A DNA stretch of 12,111 nucleotides, from contig JAGRCC010000676.1 in assembly GCA_020433785.1 (NCBI GenBank), positions 1 to 12,111 of the forward strand. Reading direction: 5' to 3'. A program made the position numbers and the translations under genes. Positions 6,759-12,111 of the stretch are shown here, one piece after another. Numbering within the stretch: position 1 is the stretch's first letter; each line of letters starts with the position of its first letter. The notes under the pieces are model-generated. The model was not told where the DNA came from, ran no database searches, and was given only the letters and a program-made list of their open reading frames with translations. Source of the DNA: Anaerolineae bacterium. Lineage in GTDB: Bacteria; Chloroflexota; Anaerolineae; 4572-78; J111.

Positions 6759-8519
6759 TTAAGGCGTTCGTTGGATTTCGGCCTGTTTGATTAATTCGGC
6801 CATGTCATCGGCGCCGATATGATAATACCACCATTGACGAGCATCCAACTGCCCCTGATCTAAATCCAAGGGCTGCCACAACGCTAAAGCCTCCGGCAGG
6901 TTTCCGTCTATCGCATATATCTCACCCAACATCTGTCGGGTGGCTCTTTGATCCGGGGCCGCTTGATAGGCTGCTTCCAAATAGTGTTGGGCGACGTCAT
7001 AATTTCCCAAAGAAATCTCTATCTGACCGAGTCGCCGCAGGGCGGTTACATTGGTGGGATTCTTGGACAACGCCGTTTTATAGTGATTTATGGCTGGGGT
7101 TAAATTAACCACCTGATTGCGTCGCAGCTCATCCTGAAGAGGCCACTCCGGCCAAACATACACCGCCAACTCCGCTCGAGTTTGGGCGACAGCGCCTAGA
7201 TTGGCCTGGAGATTGGCCATTGAGCCGGGCCACAAAAACAAAAACGCAATGATCAGGCTGGGGGCAAAACCGCCGATAACCGCAACCCGTTGAATAGAGG
7301 CCTTATCAGAGAGATCCGAAACCGTATCGTCATCGTCATCATTAACAACCGATATTAGGGCTAGAGCGAAGCCAAAAGGTAAGAACATGAGAGGCATGGC
7401 CTGGTAGGCATAAAGATTGGCTTCCACAGTTCCATGAACCAGCATGCCCGTCAGTGAAGCGACGGCGAAGGTGCAATATAATTTAATTAGCCAACTACCC
7501 TGTCGATAAGCGTGGGTTAAAGCCCAAAGGGTGAAAATAATGAGGATGACAAAGGTAATTAGGCCGGGCATGCCTTGCTCAACGGCGATTTGCAAGAATA
7601 GATTATGGGTATGGGCTAAATATGGCACATGTAGCAGCAGGACGTAACTTGAAAGCACCATGGTGGTGCTGCCCAGGCCGCTGCCGGTATACCAATAATC
7701 CTGAACTAAAGGCAGCGAAAATTGCCAGACATCGGCTCGGGTTGGGGGGCGGTCGCCAATAATTTGATTGAAAAATTCCCGGTATTCAGGCACCGTGGCC
7801 ACGAGCCAAAAACCAGCCACCAGCGCCATTAGATTGGCCGCAATCAAGAAATCTCCAACCCATTTGATTTTTGAGGGATAGCCGGGGCCAAACCGCCAAT
7901 AAAAATAGGCGCTATACATTGCGCCAAATACAAACCCCAGCCAGGCCCCTCGTGAATTCGACATCACCAGGCCAAAAAGCACGATGACTAAGGTTATTAT
8001 TGAGGCAGCGGTCAAAAGCCTGTGGCCATTGGTCCAAGCCCATAGCGTACCGGCCAGGCCAAGGGGGAACACAATCAGCAAAATTCCACCGGTGATATTT
8101 TTTTGAAGATGGGGGAGAGCAGACAGATCGAGAACGTAATATTGGACCCAACGGCCAAACTGCTCAATGATCGAAAACCGAGCGGAGCCGGCTTCGTCCC
8201 AATTAACGGTCAATAAAAAATGAATGGTTAATCCCACAGCCAGCAGGCTAAATACCAAACCAAGTACGCCAAGAACAGACTCCACATTTCGCTTGGCCCC
8301 CCACGCGATGCCACCCGTTAACGCCACCCCACCTGCTAAGAGGAGAAACCTATGCACGGCGGCACTCCGATCAGGAGCAGCCCACACCCCTACCAGAGCG
8401 GTAATTAAAAATATGAGAATTGCCATCACAATAGGCGTAAACAGTAGGTTACTTAACGGGACACTGGATTTGATAACAGCATTATTGGGCAGAATATCTG
8501 AGCGAACGGCTTGGGTCAT
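6759..8519 (-). CDS. O-antigen ligase family (WaaL/Wzy_C-like) membrane protein with C-terminal TPRs
   Basis: A 586-aa polytopic membrane protein. Residues 26-385 hold about ten hydrophobic segments and the hallmarks of the O-antigen ligase/polymerase family: SNSRGAWLG (187-195, key R190), a periplasmic-type loop with R261 and GSGLG (279-283), then H303-T-H305-N with E314-x-G316, matching the conserved H-N...E-x-G of the family. Known members transfer or polymerise undecaprenyl-linked glycans outside the membrane, or glycosylate proteins. An acidic loop with five Asp in a row (394-398) precedes one more membrane helix (about 411-431), and the tail (471-550) contains two to three TPR units, an architecture known in this superfamily. 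Start ATG (complement of 8517-8519) has AGGTGA 7 nt upstream. In a presumed monoderm there is no LPS, so the substrate is more likely a surface polysaccharide or glycoprotein. Transcribed away from the radical SAM gene; no clear promoter found in the AT-rich gap. Confidence 0.88.
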   Translation of the reverse strand: MTQAVRSDILPNNAVIKSSVPLSNLLFTPIVMAILIFLITALVGVWAAPDRSAAVHRFLLLAGGVALTGGIAWGAKRNVESVLGVLGLVFSLLAVGLTIHFLLTVNWDEAGSARFSIIEQFGRWVQYYVLDLSALPHLQKNITGGILLIVFPLGLAGTLWAWTNGHRLLTAASIITLVIVLFGLVMSNSRGAWLGFVFGAMYSAYFYWRFGPGYPSKIKWVGDFLIAANLMALVAGFWLVATVPEYREFFNQIIGDRPPTRADVWQFSLPLVQDYWYTGSGLGSTTMVLSSYVLLLHVPYLAHTHNLFLQIAVEQGMPGLITFVILIIFTLWALTHAYRQGSWLIKLYCTFAVASLTGMLVHGTVEANLYAYQAMPLMFLPFGFALALISVVNDDDDDTVSDLSDKASIQRVAVIGGFAPSLIIAFLFLWPGSMANLQANLGAVAQTRAELAVYVWPEWPLQDELRRNQVVNLTPAINHYKTALSKNPTNVTALRRLGQIEISLGNYDVAQHYLEAAYQAAPDQRATRQMLGEIYAIDGNLPEALALWQPLDLDQGQLDARQWWYYHIGADDMAELIKQAEIQRTP

Positions 8520-8526
8520 GGGATGG

Positions 8527-8532
8527 TCACCT
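8527..8532 (-). promoter_or_regulatory. Shine-Dalgarno of the O-antigen ligase-like gene
   Basis: AGGTGA on the minus strand lies 7 nt before the ATG at 8519-8517, which fixes the start of that gene. The rest of the gap to 8661 is AT-rich; a weak TTTACT/TAAATA pair can be found on the minus strand but is not convincing. Confidence 0.7.
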
Positions 8533-8661
8533 ATGTCGTTAAAGAGAACCTGACAGTCCTCCTAGTACTGGAAGTTTATTTTTATTTAATAAGTGGCGCA
8601 TCAGAGTAAACTTAAAAATAAGTTAGAACCTATGAAACTTGCCTTGAACCATCAGCCCCGT

Positions 8662-8690
8662 TTGACTTTCCGAACATCCGTTCGTAAAAT
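8662..8690 (+). promoter_or_regulatory. Strong sigma-70-type promoter for the radical SAM gene
   Basis: TTGACT (8662-8667) and TAAAAT (8685-8690) have the optimal 17-bp spacer, and each matches its consensus at five of six positions. The expected transcription start is close to 8697-8698, which is the ATG I choose for the gene, so the transcript may have no leader. No Shine-Dalgarno precedes that ATG, as expected for leaderless translation. Confidence 0.6.
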
Positions 8691-8697
8691 ATCCCCT

Positions 8698-9834
8698 ATG
8701 GATATATACCAAAAAGTAGAATCCCTAGAAAAAGCTGCGGTGCTCGACTGTGAAGGGCCGCCCCGTTTAACCCGCGAGGAACGGAAAGCTCAATTCATCG
8801 AGCATAGCCGGGTAACTGTTACCCATCCCCAGCGGGGCAAAATTCCGGTAATGCGGACCATGCAAACCAGCGCCTGCGAAAAGAACTGCCACTACTGCCC
8901 TTTTCAGGCCGGCCGCAACTATCAACGGGTCACACTGAAGCCGGAGGAGCTGGCCTCGGCCTTTGTCCAGATGCAGCAGAAAAAGCTGGTGGATGGTTTG
9001 TTTCTCAGCAGCGGTATTATCGGCGGCGGGGTCAAAGCGATGGACAAGATGCTGGACACGGTCGATATCATTCGCCGCCAATACCAGTATCACGGCTATA
9101 TCCATCTTAAAATCATGCCCGGGGCTGAAACAGCTCAGATCGAGCAGGCTATGCGCCTGGCCGACCGGCTATCGATTAATCTGGAGGGCGCGAATGAGCA
9201 ACGGCTGCCGCTGTTGGCTCCCAAAAAAGATTTCTCGCAAGAGCTGCTGCCGCCTATGTATTGGGTTCACCACCGCCGCAGTTCGCTGGAACCGTGGGTC
9301 AGGCCACCCAGCGTCACCACCCAGTTTGTCGTCGGCCCGGCTAATGAGACTGATCAGGAACTGCTGACCACGGCTAACCAACTCTATCGGGAAGCCGGTT
9401 TGGGCCGCGCGTATTACTCAGCTTTTAGCCCGATTCAGGGCACCACATTTGAGGACAAAAGCAAAACCGATCCACAGCGTCAACATCGCCTCTATCAGGC
9501 CGACTGGCTGCTGCGTTTTTACAACTTTACCCTCGACGACTTACCCTTCGATGCGCAGGGCAATTTAACCCTCAACCGCGATCCAAAATTGGTCTGGGCC
9601 GAAACCCACTTACACCAACCATTGGAGATCAATCGAGCGACGCGCCCGGAGCTGCTGCGCATTCCCGGCGTTGGCCCTAAAACCGCCGACGCGATTATCG
9701 CCGCCCGGCGGATCGGCCCCCTGCGCGACACCCAGCAGCTTAAGAAGCTCGGCGTCCAGGTCGATCGCGCCGCGCCGTTTATTTTGATGAGCGGTCACCA
9801 ACCCACTTATCAACTCAGACTATTAGACACGTAA
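8698..9834 (+). CDS. Putative DNA modification/repair radical SAM protein with C-terminal HhH
   Basis: A 378-aa protein from ATG 8698. The radical SAM cluster motif is C60-x3-C64-x2-C67 (ACEKNCHYCPF), which would hold the [4Fe-4S] cluster that cleaves S-adenosylmethionine. Further family features are 'LFLSSGIIGGG' after the cluster, 'HLKIMPGA', 'RLSINLEGANEQRL', 'TTQFVVGPANETDQELL' and 'YYSAFSPIQGT'. The C-terminus carries an HhH (about 309-340, LLRIPGVGPKTADAIIAAR) that could bind DNA. This is the pattern of the radical SAM family linked to a uracil-DNA-glycosylase-like partner (TIGR03916, named from memory); the substrate is unknown. The frame is open back to GTG 8593 and has an ATG at 8632, but neither has a Shine-Dalgarno, a strong promoter lies at 8662-8690, and family members begin like 'MDI.EKLE.LA.AA', matching residue 1 here. 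The usual UDG-like partner is not next to it. Monocistronic, ended by the terminator at 9879-9913. Confidence 0.88.
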   Translation: MDIYQKVESLEKAAVLDCEGPPRLTREERKAQFIEHSRVTVTHPQRGKIPVMRTMQTSACEKNCHYCPFQAGRNYQRVTLKPEELASAFVQMQQKKLVDGLFLSSGIIGGGVKAMDKMLDTVDIIRRQYQYHGYIHLKIMPGAETAQIEQAMRLADRLSINLEGANEQRLPLLAPKKDFSQELLPPMYWVHHRRSSLEPWVRPPSVTTQFVVGPANETDQELLTTANQLYREAGLGRAYYSAFSPIQGTTFEDKSKTDPQRQHRLYQADWLLRFYNFTLDDLPFDAQGNLTLNRDPKLVWAETHLHQPLEINRATRPELLRIPGVGPKTADAIIAARRIGPLRDTQQLKKLGVQVDRAAPFILMSGHQPTYQLRLLDT

Positions 9835-9878
9835 CGCAACGCCACCAAAAATCAGCCCCGACTAATAATTCACATCAA

Positions 9879-9913
9879 AAAAGAGGAAAGGTTGACTGAA
9901 CCTTTCCTCTTTT
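9879..9913. terminator. Bidirectional Rho-independent terminator
   Basis: A perfect 15-bp stem, AAAAGAGGAAAGGTT (9879-9893) with AACCTTTCCTCTTTT (9899-9913), has a 5-nt loop. The plus strand ends in four T and the minus strand in six T, so it can stop both the radical SAM transcript and the convergent lipoprotein transcript. Confidence 0.85.
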
Positions 9914-9952
9914 GATTAACGACTAACCTACCGAAGTTATGAACGGTCGGAT

Positions 9953-10930
9953 TTAGTCATCGTCATCATGGCCGCCGCCCTTGCCGGATTTACCGCCGCC
10001 TCGATCATCGTCATGACCGCCGCCACCACCGGAGTGATCGTCGCCGCCACCGCCGCTGCCGGAGTGGTCATCGCCACCACCACCGCTGCCCGAATGATCC
10101 TCGCCGCCGCCACCACTGCCGGAGTGGTCATCGCCGCCACTGCCACTGCCCGAATGATCATCGGAGCTGCCGGAGCCGGATTGGCCGCCATTATCGTCGC
10201 CGGAGCCGGACGGTTGATTGTCAACCGGATTGTCGTTTACATTGTCGCCGCTTTCATTTTCATTGGCATTCTCGTTGGTATTCAGATTCGCGTTCTCGTT
10301 TTCATTTTCATTCTCATTGTCATTGGTGTTCTCGTTTTCGTTCTCATTTTCGTGTTCGTTTTCGTTCTCATTCTCGTTCAGGTTGCCATTGTCATCACCG
10401 TTGTCATTGCCGTTATCGCTATCATCGGCATTGTCGTTGGCCCCGTCTGAACCATTGAGGTTTTCATTGGCGTTAGCCTCATTCTCATTGCCGAGATCGT
10501 CATCACTACCATTGGTATTGTTCAGATTTTGATTCGCATTTTCATTCTCATTCTCGTCGGTATTCTCATTTTCGTTGGCATTGAGGTTTTCATTTTCATT
10601 TTCGTTCTCGTTCAGGTTCTCATTCTCATTTTCGTTCTCGTTCTCATTGGCGTTGGCGTTCAGATTATCATCTTCAGCGCCATTGGTATTGGCGTTGGAA
10701 GCGGTTTCATTAGCGTTGTCATCAACAGCAGCATTGCCATTTTCGTTAGTATCGGCTGCTTCATTCTCGTTGATGTCCTGGCCGTTGTCGATTTGATTAT
10801 CGTTAGCCGCCTCCGAGGTGGGTGAGGCGGTTGCTTCGGGAGCCGCAGCCGGACCGACTTGATCACAGCCGGTTAAGGCTATGGCTAACATGAATATAAT
10901 AATGACCCCATACGTTTTAATGATTGACAT
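9953..10930 (-). CDS. Low-complexity Asn/Glu-rich and Gly/Asp/His-rich lipoprotein
   Basis: A 325-aa protein with a lipoprotein signal peptide: hydrophobic 7-21 and lipobox L19-T20-G21-C22, so it should be lipidated at C22 and tethered outside the membrane. Residues 43-238 are almost entirely Asn, Glu, Asp and Ala with long alternating Asn-Glu runs; residues 257-306 are five copies of a 10-residue Gly/Ser unit with Asp-Asp-His; the tail ends in HDDDD. No folded domain is recognisable, and the protein should be disordered and strongly acidic. Clustered Asp/His could bind divalent cations, but that is inference. A real gene rather than an artefact: ATG (complement of 10928-10930) has AGGAGA (10937-10942) 6 nt upstream, the frame is intact across repeats, and the lipobox is well formed. 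It begins 18 bp after the GT-C-like gene and is probably its operon partner; the terminator at 9879-9913 follows. Function unknown. Confidence 0.85.
   Translation of the reverse strand: MSIIKTYGVIIIFMLAIALTGCDQVGPAAAPEATASPTSEAANDNQIDNGQDINENEAADTNENGNAAVDDNANETASNANTNGAEDDNLNANANENENENENENLNENENENENLNANENENTDENENENANQNLNNTNGSDDDLGNENEANANENLNGSDGANDNADDSDNGNDNGDDNGNLNENENENEHENENENENTNDNENENENENANLNTNENANENESGDNVNDNPVDNQPSGSGDDNGGQSGSGSSDDHSGSGSGGDDHSGSGGGGEDHSGSGGGGDDHSGSGGGGDDHSGGGGGHDDDRGGGKSGKGGGHDDDD
10013..10162 (-). repeat. Five 30-bp coding repeats (10-aa Asp-Asp-His/Gly-Ser unit)
   Basis: Five tandem 30-bp units encode variants of DDHSGSGGGG (residues 257-306 of the lipoprotein). 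Unit 3 starts with Glu and unit 5 replaces Ser-Gly by Gly and ends in His. They are inside a gene and adjacent to one another, so they are coding tandem repeats and not a CRISPR array. Confidence 0.85.
10217..10804 (-). repeat. Hexanucleotide-type Asn-Glu coding repeat tract
   Basis: On the minus strand, AAYGAR hexamers dominate and encode alternating Asn-Glu, broken by Leu-Asn, Ala-Asn and Thr-Asp. Residues 43-238 are covered, with two dense blocks. Codons vary at third positions (AAT/AAC, GAA/GAG), which suggests selection on the peptide rather than a young slipped-strand microsatellite. Unit length is a multiple of three, so expansion would change length without breaking the frame. Confidence 0.8.
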
Positions 10931-10948
10931 GATATATCTCCTGATGGA

Positions 10949-12111
10949 TTATGGATGGATAAAATTGGCCGCGGACGGATCGACCACCTCAAAGATGGCG
11001 GCGTCCTCATCTCGATACACTTCATGCAGGTTCGGATCGGCCTCAGCCTGCTTAATAAACTTGGTGTGATTTAAATCGGTCACCGCGTAACCCGCGCCGA
11101 ACTCTTCGACGATGACCTGGGATGGTCTATCGATGCGCCCTTGCGTCAGATCAACCCAGGTCTCGTACAGGTCGGGATCACGGCTTTGCATGTAGGTGGG
11201 GTCCAGCCCCAGAACGTAGGTATTGTGCGTGTTGTAAAAAAATAGGCGGGTGAAATCGTCCCAATCGGTCTGGAAAATGCGACTACCGGCCGGCGTGTGG
11301 GTCGCCAGCCAGGCCGCCGCACCAGCATACTGGTGGTACGATTTTGAGCGCTGCAAACTGGCCTGAGCGCTGTGCAGGTTAACGCCGATAGCCACGGCCA
11401 GCAGCAGTGCCAGCCCCACCGGCAAGCTCCGGGCGACGAGGGTTTTTCGGGCCAGCCATTGCTCGAAGAGCGGCTGCCATGCCAAGGCGCAGAAGAGCAG
11501 GGCAAAGGCAGGGTAATACTCCACAAACCGGCGCGATTTAAAGAGCATCGCCCCAAACAATACCGCCAGGCAAAACAGCGTAGCTGTAGCGGATCCCATC
11601 CGGCGGCCGGTCAGCCCTAGGGCTAGCACGGCCAGTATAAAAACCACCAGCGATGGACCGGAGTTTTCCACCAAAGTCCAGGTTTGGTAAGGGTACCACT
11701 CCCGGCCCACACTCGTGGCGGTTACTTCGGTCAGTTTGGGGGCCAGATGGTGGTAAATAAAGATGAGATTATCGGGAAAGTAGGGATTGATTACCAACCC
11801 TAACCCTAATCCGGCCGCCGCATACAGCAGCGGTTTTAGCCCCAGCCGGCCATCGATCAGCCAGCGAGCGGCGACATTGGCCCCCACAACCAGCAGCAGC
11901 AGCGGGAAGGCGTTGTAGAGCCACACGTATAAAGCCCCAACTATCAGCAGCCAGCGATGACGTCCGGTCAGCGTCAGATGGAGCGCCAGCAGCAAAAACA
12001 GCAGCGACGCCGCCTGGGCGCGCGGCATGCTCATCCGGTACAAAAACGCCTCAGACACGGCCAAAAACCCCAGCGACCACAGCGCTGCCAGCGGCACGCG
12101 CTGCCCACGCA
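10949..12111 (-). CDS. GT-C-like polytopic membrane protein with soluble C-terminal domain, 5' end outside the window
   Basis: The frame is open to the right edge at 12111, so the gene begins beyond it; the GTG at 12097 is only the first start-like codon inside. The visible 386 or so residues have about eight to nine hydrophobic segments in the first 240, then a soluble tail of about 140 residues with 'FQTDWDDFTRLFFYNTHNTY', 'LGLDPTYM' and 'GAGYAVTD'. A juxtamembrane 'KSRRFVEYYPAFALLF' motif recurs in GT-C-fold membrane proteins of the mannosyl/oligosaccharyl-transferase type. The GT-C catalytic Asp/Glu motif would lie in the first extracytoplasmic loop, which is outside the window, so activity cannot be confirmed. 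If correct, it would use a polyprenyl-phosphate sugar to build a surface glycan, which fits the O-antigen ligase-like gene nearby. Stop at 10951-10949, 18 bp before the lipoprotein gene. An uncharacterised membrane protein is the alternative. Confidence 0.75.
   Translation of the reverse strand, partial: RGQRVPLAALWSLGFLAVSEAFLYRMSMPRAQAASLLFLLLALHLTLTGRHRWLLIVGALYVWLYNAFPLLLLVVGANVAARWLIDGRLGLKPLLYAAAGLGLGLVINPYFPDNLIFIYHHLAPKLTEVTATSVGREWYPYQTWTLVENSGPSLVVFILAVLALGLTGRRMGSATATLFCLAVLFGAMLFKSRRFVEYYPAFALLFCALAWQPLFEQWLARKTLVARSLPVGLALLLAVAIGVNLHSAQASLQRSKSYHQYAGAAAWLATHTPAGSRIFQTDWDDFTRLFFYNTHNTYVLGLDPTYMQSRDPDLYETWVDLTQGRIDRPSQVIVEEFGAGYAVTDLNHTKFIKQAEADPNLHEVYRDEDAAIFEVVDPSAANFIHP

Noticed and set aside
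10013..10162. CRISPR-like regular 30-bp repetition
   Set aside because: Units are contiguous with no unique spacers and are in frame within a gene; they encode a degenerate decapeptide.
9968..10825. Several plus-strand frames of strongly hydrophobic sequence (for example 9968-10450 and 10529-10825) that look like membrane proteins
   Set aside because: They are the antisense of the Asn/Glu and Gly/Asp repeats of the minus-strand lipoprotein; Asn and Glu codons read as Ile, Val, Phe and Leu on the other strand. They lack ribosome binding sites and the lipoprotein frame has a lipobox, Shine-Dalgarno and terminator.

Overview
The window looks like a chromosomal segment of a free-living bacterium, most likely a Chloroflexota member (Anaerolineae or a relative). 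This placement is an inference, made without a search. It rests on multi-TPR proteins, extracellular Ig-like repeat proteins ending in a LysM-like domain of the 'ADDWLSKLAEKYFGD..YPAIV' kind, short HhH proteins with an 'IxGIGPxxAxxLxxAGIxTFAELA' core, a GT-C-like membrane protein with a soluble tail, and a lipoprotein of extreme Asn/Glu composition. I see no tRNA, rRNA, CRISPR array, transposase or phage gene. Six of the eight genes encode proteins with membrane segments or a lipoprotein signal.

Layout, left to right. Positions 1-834 hold the 3' end of a TPR protein gene, closed by a strong intrinsic terminator. Positions 963-6707 hold a two-gene module present twice in tandem on the + strand. 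Each copy encodes a small membrane-anchored helix-hairpin-helix (HhH) protein followed closely by a membrane-anchored protein made of Ig-like repeats and a C-terminal LysM-like domain. Copy A is 141 aa plus 935 aa with seven Ig repeats; copy B is 222 aa plus 542 aa with four. Each copy has a candidate promoter fused to the terminator just upstream. On the - strand, 6759-8519 encodes an O-antigen-ligase-family membrane protein with a TPR tail. Divergent from it, 8698-9834 encodes a radical SAM protein of the putative DNA modification/repair family, with a C-terminal HhH and a promoter placed so that the mRNA may be leaderless. A bidirectional terminator at 9879-9913 separates it from a convergent - strand pair: a GT-C-like polytopic protein (cut by the right edge) and, 18 bp downstream, a low-complexity lipoprotein.

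The best candidate for an undescribed system is the duplicated HhH / Ig-LysM pair. Judging from flanking charges, the HhH protein should expose its HhH domain to the cytoplasm, while its partner should have a short cytoplasmic N-terminus and a long extracytoplasmic Ig stalk ending in a putative cell-wall-binding LysM. The two proteins could therefore act together across the membrane. That is inference from gene order, duplication and topology; no biochemical function can be read from the sequence.
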